From the NCBI GenBank assembly GCA_964495705.1, contig CAZBWS010000058.1:1-15639 (forward strand): a stretch of 15,639 nucleotides of DNA, written 5' to 3'. This stretch comes from CAZBWS01 sp964495705. GTDB taxonomy: Bacteria; Pseudomonadota; Gammaproteobacteria; HTCC5015. Positions 1-6,105 of the stretch are shown here, piece after piece. The notes beneath the pieces are model-generated. The model saw nothing but the letters and a program-made list of their open reading frames with translations, searched no databases and was not told where the DNA came from. Both the position numbers and the translations under genes were made by a program. Every line of letters begins with the position of its first letter. Within the stretch, counting starts at the first letter, position 1.

Positions 1-44
1 GATATGAAGTTTTAGGGCTCATACTCAGTAAGCTTTTAGATAAG

Positions 45-70
45 GCCCAGCTTTTTGCTGGGCTTTTTTT
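45..70 (+). terminator. Rho-independent terminator of an upstream gene
   Basis: A perfect 7-bp stem (GCCCAGC, 45-51, with GCTGGGC, 57-63) closes a TTTTT loop and is followed by seven T residues (64-70). This is a canonical intrinsic terminator reading rightward. The gene it ends lies left of the window. It also insulates the following AbiGi-like gene from upstream transcription. Confidence 0.9.
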
Positions 71-155
71 ATGCTTGTGTTAGGGAATGCAGTGAAGGGA
101 AATATTTATGGTGTTATTGTATGAGTAACATGGAACTAAAGGGAGAAAATAAAAA

Positions 156-743
156 ATGAAGCCAAAATCCAGCACGTTATTTCACTTTACTAAGTCTATT
201 GATTACCTGAAAAGTATTCTTTCCGAAGGGCTTGAGCCTAGATATTGTTTAGAAGACTCAAGATACTTAGGTCATGGCCAGGATCATATTGGGAGTCCTA
301 TGGTCTGTTTTTGTGATATTCCAATATCAAGGTTGTCAGATCATACTTCCTTTTATGGCGATTATGGTATCGGGCTTACAAAAAATTGGGGGCTGAAAAA
401 TAAAGTCGAGCCTATTATTTATTCTACAGATACTGGTGCTGTTCCTGATGTGATTAAGTACTTGTTAAGTATCGTGGAGTTTGATGATAAGGAAAAAGAC
501 GATTTACTAAATAGAAATTTCAATCGATTAATTCCACGAGTAAAGCCTTTAGAGGGGAGGATGGTTGTTGGGGGGGAGTTTATTGAAAAAGACTTTTACC
601 AAGAAAGTGAATGGAGGTTTGTTCCTGATGATTTTCATATGGCTTTTGAGGATAAAGATGAATTTCAAGAAAAACTTGATGAATATAATGATCTTGTAAA
701 ACAACATACTCTAAAGTTTACGCCTTCGGACATTATCCATTAA
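156..743 (+). CDS. AbiGi-family abortive infection protein
   Basis: A 195-aa protein recognised as the AbiGi family (putative phage-resistance protein, annotated as the antitoxin half of the lactococcal AbiG system). Visible family features are the N-terminal block FHFTKSIDYLKSIL (about residues 9-22), then GLEPRYCLED, a PMVCFCDIPISR block, YGIGL, and a C-terminal ESEWRF (E152, W153, R154). A GGGAG ribosome-binding site lies at 141-145, about 10 bases before the ATG, supporting this start. The gene is AT-rich compared with the core block and no AbiGii toxin partner follows; the next genes are small and unrelated. The His near the N-terminus plus a late Glu before Trp-Arg resembles the layout of ADP-ribosyltransferase-like proteins (DarT, DUF2971), so a solitary effector role is possible; that is inference. 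The family call is fairly sure, the biochemical role is not. Confidence 0.75.
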   Translation: MKPKSSTLFHFTKSIDYLKSILSEGLEPRYCLEDSRYLGHGQDHIGSPMVCFCDIPISRLSDHTSFYGDYGIGLTKNWGLKNKVEPIIYSTDTGAVPDVIKYLLSIVEFDDKEKDDLLNRNFNRLIPRVKPLEGRMVVGGEFIEKDFYQESEWRFVPDDFHMAFEDKDEFQEKLDEYNDLVKQHTLKFTPSDIIH

Positions 744-827
744 ACGACATTAAAATCCTTTCAAGCAGGATCACATCTATTGAAACACTCACGGGTGATA
801 TTTGATGTTGTTATCAATTTTTTGATT

Positions 828-903
828 AACTCGTAAGCTGGGTAAAGCACTGCTCTCGTAGGTTGGGTTGAAGAATGAAACCCAACGCGATACCTAAATA
901 CTC
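828..903. repeat. 76-bp direct repeat, copy 1
   Basis: These 76 bases recur without a mismatch at 1528-1603, exactly 700 bp further on. This copy runs on into a complete REP-type hairpin element (855-962), while the second copy stops where an insertion sequence begins. The two copies bracket two small ORFs. Confidence 0.95.
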
Positions 904-962
904 TTCAATCCGTCATCTTAGCCCGTTGGGTTACGGCTATCGCCTAACCCAACCTACAAGAG
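855..962. repeat. REPIN-like double-hairpin element
   Basis: An intergenic palindromic element made of two hairpins in mirror orientation. The first pairs GTTGGGTT (862-869) with AACCCAAC (879-886); the second pairs GTTGGGTTA (925-933) with TAACCCAAC (945-953). The outer ends GTAGGTTGGGTT (858-869) and AACCCAACCTAC (946-957) are also complementary. This arrangement is that of a REP doublet (REPIN), a class mobilised in trans by TnpA-REP (RAYT) transposases. No such transposase is in the window. It lies between the AbiGi-like gene and two small ORFs; I see no other feature in 744-1014. Confidence 0.8.
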
Positions 963-1014
963 AAATTTCAGGGATTCATCCTGATGCGAAACCTCGTGAA
1001 TTATCCATCTTTGC

Positions 1015-1170
1015 ATGGGACTGAAGCCTAGCCTACAGGTTTCCTATGCCTCGTTTTCAGGCAGTGCATGGGAATCATTTGCTAACAATAACCGCTATCT
1101 CTATTTGGCAGGCTTTTCAGTCGATAAATTCACAATTAGTTACACCTTTCATCATATGCTTAGAGTATGA
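1015..1170 (+). CDS. Possible 51-aa small protein, unassigned
   Basis: An open frame of 51 codons from ATG 1015 to TGA 1168-1170, too short for most gene callers. Its stop overlaps the first ATG (1167) of the next ORF, an arrangement typical of translational coupling. The peptide is rich in Ser, Tyr and Phe with alternating polar and hydrophobic residues (for example LYLAGFSVDKFTISYTF), more like beta strands than a membrane helix. No clear Shine-Dalgarno sequence precedes it and I recognise no family. It could equally be the tail of a decayed outer-membrane-type protein. Confidence 0.25.
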   Translation: MGLKPSLQVSYASFSGSAWESFANNNRYLYLAGFSVDKFTISYTFHHMLRV

Positions 1171-1172
1171 TG
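1150..1172. repeat. Inverted repeat at the 5' end of the 110-aa ORF
   Basis: CATCATA (1150-1156) and TATGATG (1166-1172) are perfectly complementary around a 9-base spacer. The right arm contains the two earliest ATG codons of the following ORF, so the structure could be an operator or could sequester a start in mRNA. There is no independent support for either role. Confidence 0.4.
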
Positions 1173-1499
1173 CGCGCAGATTTTTTTATAAGTATTGGGT
1201 GTTGTATGTATTTTGATATGTCGAAAGAAACTATTATGAATTTTTCTCTGGCTAGAGAGATACTTAAAGAGTACGCTGGATTTAATATCTCCCTCGCCAG
1301 CGATGATTTGGTGCCTGATTTTTTTGCTATAGTCGGTGACCGTGGTGATGAGCGACTTTATGCGTTAGCCTTGACTATTTATCAGCAATTAAAGGCTGAA
1401 AATAAGCGACGTGCTAAGCGAAAGTTTTTGAAACAGGTAAAGGACGAAATGTGCATGACTTATAACGTGCGTATGGTGACGGAAAAAATGGCGGCCTAA
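1167..1499 (+). CDS. Hypothetical protein, up to 110 aa
   Basis: An open frame ending at TAA 1497-1499 with possible starts at ATG 1167, 1206, 1218 and 1236. None has a strong ribosome-binding site; 1167 overlaps the stop of a short upstream ORF, and 1218 (starting MSKETIMNF) gives a 93-aa product that looks the most natural. The protein appears helical and charged in its C-terminal half, with a basic run ENKRRAKRKFLKQ that could bind nucleic acid. No family is recognised. An inverted repeat CATCATA/TATGATG (1150-1156 and 1166-1172) sits at the 5' end. The gene lies between two copies of a 76-bp repeat, next to an IS256 remnant, so it is probably accessory DNA. Confidence 0.45.
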   Translation: MMRADFFISIGCCMYFDMSKETIMNFSLAREILKEYAGFNISLASDDLVPDFFAIVGDRGDERLYALALTIYQQLKAENKRRAKRKFLKQVKDEMCMTYNVRMVTEKMAA

Positions 1500-1527
1500 C
1501 TTCTGTCAATACCGCTTCACAATCCAC

Positions 1528-1603
1528 AACTCGTAAGCTGGGTAAAGCACTGCTCTCGTAGGTTGGGTTGAAGAATGAAACCCAACGCGATACCTAAATA
1601 CTC
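1528..1603. repeat. 76-bp direct repeat, copy 2 (truncated REP element)
   Basis: Identical to 828-903. It holds the first hairpin of the REP-type element (GTTGGGTT, 1562-1569, with AACCCAAC, 1579-1586), but the second hairpin is missing: identity ends at 1603 and the left inverted repeat of an IS256-family element starts at 1604. The insertion therefore interrupted this REP copy. Confidence 0.95.
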
Positions 1604-2295
1604 GAGACTGTACCTAAATCTGTGTAACTGTTTATTATGAAACCCTCACGGGAAGGATAGACAGGAAATGAAAAAAGAAGATTTAGAAGCTTTTGGGCGC
1701 GAAGCCGCCAAAACTATTAAGACACCCGAAGACCTCAATGATTTTAGGGCTATGCTCACTAAAGTCACCGTCGAGGCCGCCCTCAACGCCGAACTCGACG
1801 ATCACTTGGGCTACGATAAAAACTCAAAATCCGACTCTGAAAACAGCCGAAACGGCTCTTCTCGCAAAACATTGCGCACCGAAGACGGACAATTTGAGCT
1901 CGATACTCCTCGAGATCGGCTCGGTGATTTTGAACCCAGAATAGTAAAAAAACACCAAACTCGCTTCACATCTATGGATGACAAAATCCTATTTCTTTAT
2001 GCCCAAGGCATGACCAATCGGGAAACTGTCAGCACGTTTAAAGAGCTATACGGTGCCGGTGTGTCCGCCTCGCTCAATAGCGTTATCCGTAAAGCCATCA
2101 AAAAACGTAAATTATTCCCCAGTGACGATTCAGTTAAAAAAGTGATTTATCTGGCGATTTAAAATGCGTCTAAGAAATGGAGTATACCGGTCAGGAATGG
2201 GAAGTCAGCTTTAAATCGTTTTCTGATTGAATTTGAAGACCGCTTAACTGATTGCATTTTAACTACTGCAGTTACACAGAATTATTTACAGGGTC
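1604..2295 (+). mobile_element. Deleted IS256-family element (692 bp)
   Basis: The ends are 27-bp imperfect inverted repeats, 1604-1630 and 2269-2295, matching at 22 of 27 positions and sharing CTGTGTAACTG at the inner side. Between them is only the N-terminal and C-terminal coding sequence of an IS256-type transposase; full elements of this family are roughly 1.3 kb. The flanking octamers (AAATACTC on the left, ATGCGCTA on the right) do not match, so no target-site duplication survives. Both ends appear intact, so it could still be moved in trans by a full-length relative; this is inference. Confidence 0.88.
1668..2252 (+). pseudogene. IS256-family transposase, catalytic core deleted
   Basis: The reading frame starts at ATG 1668 after an AGGA ribosome-binding site and shows the N-terminal part of the mutator/IS256 transposase family: ALNAELDDHLGY, NSRNGSSRKTLRTEDG, a TPRDRLGDFEP block, and LYAQGMTNRET. 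After YGAGVSASL (about residue 135) it jumps directly to the family's C-terminal segment (NSVIRKAIKKRKLFP, then KKVIYLAI). A TAA at 2160-2162 stops it, but the same frame continues with NASKKWSIPVRN and RFLIEFEDRLTD to about 2252. The central DDE catalytic region, more than half of a normal ~400-aa transposase, is missing. It is certainly not a functional transposase; the N-terminal part could still bind DNA. Confidence 0.9.
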
Positions 2296-2440
2296 ATGCG
2301 CTACTATCTTTGCCTGTTATTTTTCTATTTGGTTGATGGCTAAGACCTGAAAGTCAAGCGAAAAAACGATCTTGCAGTGTATAAAACGCTTTGCATATTC
2401 TATATCATGCAGCAATTATTTATTTGAAGGGACACCGTTA

Positions 2441-4039
2441 ATGAAAGACCATAATTTAAGCCATTCTCGCAGAAATTTTATTAAAGGTGTGGCCTTGAGT
2501 ACGGCGGCAATAGCCGGACCTTCTACAGCGTTGGCCATGAGCATAAAGCCTCCGCCAACCAGTCAACGCAGCGTAAAAGCCCTAGTCATCGGTTCTGGTT
2601 TTGGTGGTGCAGTGTGTGGCCTGAGGCTGGCTGAAGCTGGTATAAAAACATTAATGCTAGAGCGTGGGCAATGGTGGGAGCCAGAGGCGGATAAAAATAT
2701 TTTTAGCGCTAACTTGCCTGCTGACCACCGCAGCTCATGGTTTAAAAAACTAGCTTCACCACCGATAAAAATAGAAACCCCGATACTTAAATATGCCGGT
2801 GTATTGGACTACACTGACTTTGGTGGCTTACGCACCTACCAGGGCGCTGCCGTGGGCGGTGGTTCAATTATTTATGGGGGTGTTACTGTGCGCTCACCTG
2901 GCTATGTATTGGAGTCTATCTTTGCGGGTGAGGTGAATGTGACAGAGTTCGAGTCTGTTTATTACCCTAAGGCGGAGGCGATGATTGGTGCGACTGAAAT
3001 TCCCGATGAAATTTTAAGTACTCCTCATTATCGCTATGCACGATTATTTAACGAGCACGCTGATGCCGCTGGTTATGTGACCAAGAAAGCATCTTGCGCT
3101 TATGATTTTGATATTATTCAGCAGGAAATTGACGGCACCATTAAAGAATCTGCACTCAAGGGCGAAACTATTTATGGCAATAATAATGGCTGTAAAAAAA
3201 CTTTAGTACAAAGCTATATTCAACCTGCACTGGATACCGGAAACCTAGCAGTTGCCGCACTCACAGAAGTTGAGCGTATTCGTGAAAATAGTGAGGGGCA
3301 ATATGAGGTTTATACCCGAACCATTAACCCCTGGGGAATTGTTTTATCCTATCAGGTCATCACCTGTGAGCACTTATTTATGGGAGCCGGCACAGTGGGC
3401 ACAAATAAATTATTATTAAAAGCCAAGGCGATGGGAGACCTACCTAATTTGAATGAGTACGTGGGTACACAGGTCGGCAATAATGGTGGGGTAACATGGG
3501 CTAGAACAGTGCAGGAAAGCACAGGTAGTAAGCAAGCTGCGCCATTGAATACCACTCTAGATGATTTTAATAATCCTTACGGTCCGTTGAGTATAGAGTG
3601 CGCTTATTTCCCCACTGGCATTGATACACACTCATTGGTTCACTTAGGCGTATTTTTTAATCAGCAGCGCCCGGGCCCCGGCACCTTTAGTTATTCTAAT
3701 TCATTTAAAGGCATGCAGCTGGATTGGCCGAGTGACGCCAATGATAAATCGATACAGGCACATAAGCATACGGTAAATCGCTTAAACGAAGTCAATGGCG
3801 GCTTTGCGGGTGTCCCGCTGCTTATTACTGAGCCATCGGGCAACCGCACGGCTCACCCTTTAGGGGGAATGCCGTTAGGCCTGGCCACCGACGCTTATGG
3901 ACGAGTAAAAGGCTATAGCAATTTATACGTTATGGATGGTACATTAATACCTGGGTCTTGTCTGGCCAATCCTTCTCTCACTATTGCGGCTTTAGCAGAA
4001 CGCAATATTGAAAAGATTTTGCAAGACGATATTGTTTAG
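2441..4039 (+). CDS. Tat-exported GMC oxidoreductase, cholesterol oxidase-like
   Basis: A 532-aa FAD-dependent oxidase of the GMC family, most like the class I (non-covalent FAD) cholesterol oxidases of actinobacteria, which oxidise and isomerise 3-beta-hydroxysterols. Residues 9-15 (SRRNFIK) form a twin-arginine signal followed by an Ala-rich hydrophobic stretch, predicting folded export. The FAD-binding GSGFGG is at residues 51-56, followed by LMLERGQWW and a conserved GAAVGGGS loop. The three residues equivalent to the actinobacterial Glu-His-Asn active site are visible: E386 in SIECAYFP, H472 in AHPLGG, and N510 in LANPSLTIAALAERN. I chose ATG 2441, not the upstream ATG 2372, because GAAGGGA (2425-2431) is a good ribosome-binding site and the protein then begins with a proper Tat leader. 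The substrate (sterol or another alcohol) is not proven. It is not in an operon: 152 bp separate it from the next gene. Confidence 0.85.
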   Translation: MKDHNLSHSRRNFIKGVALSTAAIAGPSTALAMSIKPPPTSQRSVKALVIGSGFGGAVCGLRLAEAGIKTLMLERGQWWEPEADKNIFSANLPADHRSSWFKKLASPPIKIETPILKYAGVLDYTDFGGLRTYQGAAVGGGSIIYGGVTVRSPGYVLESIFAGEVNVTEFESVYYPKAEAMIGATEIPDEILSTPHYRYARLFNEHADAAGYVTKKASCAYDFDIIQQEIDGTIKESALKGETIYGNNNGCKKTLVQSYIQPALDTGNLAVAALTEVERIRENSEGQYEVYTRTINPWGIVLSYQVITCEHLFMGAGTVGTNKLLLKAKAMGDLPNLNEYVGTQVGNNGGVTWARTVQESTGSKQAAPLNTTLDDFNNPYGPLSIECAYFPTGIDTHSLVHLGVFFNQQRPGPGTFSYSNSFKGMQLDWPSDANDKSIQAHKHTVNRLNEVNGGFAGVPLLITEPSGNRTAHPLGGMPLGLATDAYGRVKGYSNLYVMDGTLIPGSCLANPSLTIAALAERNIEKILQDDIV

Positions 4040-4106
4040 TCGAAGGCGTTAAGCGGTGCTCGAGTCAAAGGTCTTTGGTGTGATTTTACAAAGGTAGAAT
4101 TACCCA

Positions 4107-4120
4107 ATGCGGATAGGCTG
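4107..4120 (+). repeat. Dispersed 14-mer, copy 1 (plus orientation)
   Basis: Exact ATGCGGATAGGCTG in the intergenic stretch between the GMC oxidoreductase and the lipoprotein hydrolase. A copy in the opposite orientation follows 120 bp downstream, inside the hydrolase signal peptide. Confidence 0.9.
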
Positions 4121-4191
4121 CTAACACGCCATTTTTAAAACGCTATTAAGCTTCGTAATAATGATTGCGAGCTTCCTAACAGGCAATCACA

Positions 4192-5160
4192 ATGCTCAAA
4201 AAACTTCTCCTACTCGGTATTATTTTCAGCCTATCCGCATGCCAAACTGCCCCTAAGTCGGGTGGCTCTAGCATTACTTCATCGGGTGACTACTCCGTTT
4301 TATTCGACTCCATCATGCAGCAAGAGCGCACATGGGCGGGTTTGAGCACGAAAAAGATCACCGTGCGCGGTGTAGACATCACTTATTCTGAAGGTGGCCC
4401 AGTAGGTGGCGAGCCGATGATTTTGCTGCACGGCTTTACCGGTGACCGAAATAACTGGAACCGTATGGCGAAGTATCTGACGGGTAAGTACCGCGTTTAT
4501 ATTCCTGATCTGCCGGGTCACGGTGAAAGCTCTTCAGGTTTGGAATTAGATTATTCTATGCCAGAGCAGAGCAGTGTGATGAAGGCCTTTGTGGATGAGT
4601 TGGGTCTAGAGAAGTACCACATTGCCGGTAACTCCATGGGTGGTGGTTTGGCGATTCAGTGGGCGACGTTCCGCCCTCAACAAGTGTTGAGCTTGGCGCT
4701 GATCGATTCGGCGGGTTTATATGAGCATAACGGTCAGGTCATGCAAGATATGATGGCGGGCAAGGTGGATCTGATGGTGCAAAAGCCGGGTGATATGCGC
4801 AAAGTGATCGACTTGGCGATGGCCGATAAACCCTTTTTGCCCCAAGAGCTACTAGAGGTTATGGAGCAGCGACAAATCGCTCGTTACCCAATCTATAAAA
4901 AAATTATAGATGGTTTGATGAAAACACAAAAAACAATGGGGCCAGGGATGTTTGGTATTGCGCTAAAGAGCTTTCGCATGCCGGTGTTAATTTTATGGGG
5001 TGAGCAAGATAAGATTTTTGAGGTGGCGGTGACTAAGGAATTAGAGCGCAATATCAAAAATCACAAGACGGTGATTATGCAGGGTATCGGTCATGTTCCG
5101 ATCTTCGAAGCGCCAAAGGATTCTGCGAATATCTATAAGGACTTCCTCAGCGCCCGCTAA
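4192..5160 (+). CDS. Lipoprotein alpha/beta hydrolase
   Basis: A 322-aa alpha/beta-fold hydrolase anchored as a lipoprotein. The N-terminus has a basic-hydrophobic signal ending in a lipobox L14-S15-A16-C17, so Cys17 should be lipidated. HGFTG (from H80) supplies the oxyanion-hole region, GNSMGG carries the nucleophile S148, and D273 (in WGEQDKIF) and H301 (in GIGHVP) complete a Ser-Asp-His triad. The overall pattern resembles monoacylglycerol-lipase/esterase-type enzymes, but the substrate cannot be read from the sequence. After Cys17 come Q and T rather than D, which in enterobacterial rules favours sorting to the outer membrane. One dispersed 14-mer lies within the signal-peptide codons (4227-4240) and another overlaps the stop codon (5160-5173). 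The start at 4192 is fixed by the signal peptide. Confidence 0.85.
   Translation: MLKKLLLLGIIFSLSACQTAPKSGGSSITSSGDYSVLFDSIMQQERTWAGLSTKKITVRGVDITYSEGGPVGGEPMILLHGFTGDRNNWNRMAKYLTGKYRVYIPDLPGHGESSSGLELDYSMPEQSSVMKAFVDELGLEKYHIAGNSMGGGLAIQWATFRPQQVLSLALIDSAGLYEHNGQVMQDMMAGKVDLMVQKPGDMRKVIDLAMADKPFLPQELLEVMEQRQIARYPIYKKIIDGLMKTQKTMGPGMFGIALKSFRMPVLILWGEQDKIFEVAVTKELERNIKNHKTVIMQGIGHVPIFEAPKDSANIYKDFLSAR
4227..4240 (-). repeat. Dispersed 14-mer, copy 2 (inside a lipoprotein signal)
   Basis: The minus strand reads ATGCGGATAGGCTG exactly. On the plus strand it is read in the hydrolase frame as the codons for Ser-Leu-Ser-Ala just before the lipidated Cys17, a position where many residues are tolerated. 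Confidence 0.9.
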
Positions 5161-5173
5161 TGCGGATAGGCTG
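5160..5173 (+). repeat. Dispersed 14-mer, copy 3 (at a stop codon)
   Basis: Exact ATGCGGATAGGCTG whose first base is the last base of the hydrolase stop codon TAA (5158-5160). It sits at the gene's 3' end, just before an inverted repeat in the dapB leader. Confidence 0.9.
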
Positions 5174-5181
5174 GAGGCAGA

Positions 5182-5217
5182 GCTTTTACATCACAACACA
5201 AGATGTGCTGTAAAAGC
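5182..5217. repeat. Inverted repeat in the hydrolase-dapB intergenic region
   Basis: GCTTTTACA (5182-5190) pairs perfectly with TGTAAAAGC (5209-5217), leaving an 18-base loop. An alternative inner pairing ACATC (5188-5192) with GATGT (5202-5206) is mutually exclusive with part of the outer stem. No T-run follows, so it is a poor intrinsic terminator. It could be a transcript-end structure for the hydrolase gene or an element in the dapB leader. No known riboswitch consensus is recognised. Confidence 0.5.
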
Positions 5218-5280
5218 CCTGCTAAACCTAGCAATCTCTAGTATCATTCGGGCTATTCTTAAATAGCTAATTAGATAGAC

Positions 5281-6090
5281 ATGACGACAACACGAATTGC
5301 AATTAACGGTGCCGCAGGGCGCATGGGCCGCGCTTTGATAGAAGCCTGCGTAAATACGGATGGTTTAAGCTTAGGCGCCGCTTTAGAACATGGGGGTAGC
5401 GAGTTCTTAGGGGTGGATGCGGGCTCTGTCGCCAATGTGGGGGTATTAGATGTGAAAATCTCAGCAGATATACAAGCTGTGATCAATGACTTTGATGTGT
5501 TAATCGACTTTACCCGCCCCGATCCGAGCATTGCCGCCTTAGAAGCCTGCCAAGCGGCGGGCAAGAAGATGATTATTGGCACTACCGGTTTTTCGGATGA
5601 GCAGAAGGCGCAGATCAATGCCGCTGCTGAGTCTATGGGCATCGTCATGGCGACTAACTTTAGTGTCGGTGTGAATCTAACCTTTAAATTACTGGAAGTG
5701 GCTTCTCGTGTACTCGGTGACTCGGTGGACATTGAAATTATCGAAGCCCATCACCGCCACAAGGTTGATGCCCCATCAGGCACTGCGTTAAGCATGGGTG
5801 AAGTGATTGCAGATACCCTAGGACGCGACCTGAAAGAGTGTGCTGTGTATGGCCGTGAAGGTCACACCGGTGAGCGCGATCGCAAGACGATTGGTTTTGC
5901 GACGGTGCGTGCGGGGGATGTGATTGGTGATCACACTGCTATGTTCGCGGATATCGGTGAGCGTGTAGAAATCACTCACAAGGCCAGTAGTCGTATGACT
6001 TTTGCTAATGGTGCTATGCGTGCAGCGGGCTGGGTAGGAGAGAAAGATGCGGGCTTATTCAATATGCAAGATGTATTAGATTTACATTAA
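5281..6090 (+). CDS. dapB: 4-hydroxy-tetrahydrodipicolinate reductase
   Basis: DapB (269 aa, usual length) reduces 4-hydroxy-tetrahydrodipicolinate with NAD(P)H in the cytoplasm, on the diaminopimelate/lysine route. The N-terminal Rossmann motif GAAGRMG covers residues 10-16, IGTTGF marks the cofactor domain, and the signature EAHHRHKVDAPSGTA begins at E155, with H157 and K161 equivalent to the catalytic His and Lys of the E. coli enzyme. The C-terminal SSRMTFANGAMRAAGW is typical. The ribosome-binding site is weak. In many gammaproteobacteria dapB precedes carAB; here it lies 15 bp before fabD, so it may share a transcript with the fatty acid genes. Confidence 0.97.
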   Translation: MTTTRIAINGAAGRMGRALIEACVNTDGLSLGAALEHGGSEFLGVDAGSVANVGVLDVKISADIQAVINDFDVLIDFTRPDPSIAALEACQAAGKKMIIGTTGFSDEQKAQINAAAESMGIVMATNFSVGVNLTFKLLEVASRVLGDSVDIEIIEAHHRHKVDAPSGTALSMGEVIADTLGRDLKECAVYGREGHTGERDRKTIGFATVRAGDVIGDHTAMFADIGERVEITHKASSRMTFANGAMRAAGWVGEKDAGLFNMQDVLDLH

Positions 6091-6105
6091 AATAACGAGC
6101 TAGAC

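Noticed and set aside
781..795. Similarity of TGAAACACTCACGGG to a stretch inside the IS256 element near 1637
   Set aside because: 14 of 15 bases match but the similarity does not extend on either side, so it is likely coincidence.
1693..1944. An 83-aa plus-strand frame inside the IS256 transposase remnant
   Set aside because: It overlaps the recognisable transposase frame completely in another register and shows no family motif or ribosome-binding site.
2372..2440. Upstream ATG 2372 as the start of the GMC oxidoreductase
   Set aside because: It would bury the Tat signal behind 23 residues and has no better ribosome-binding site than ATG 2441.
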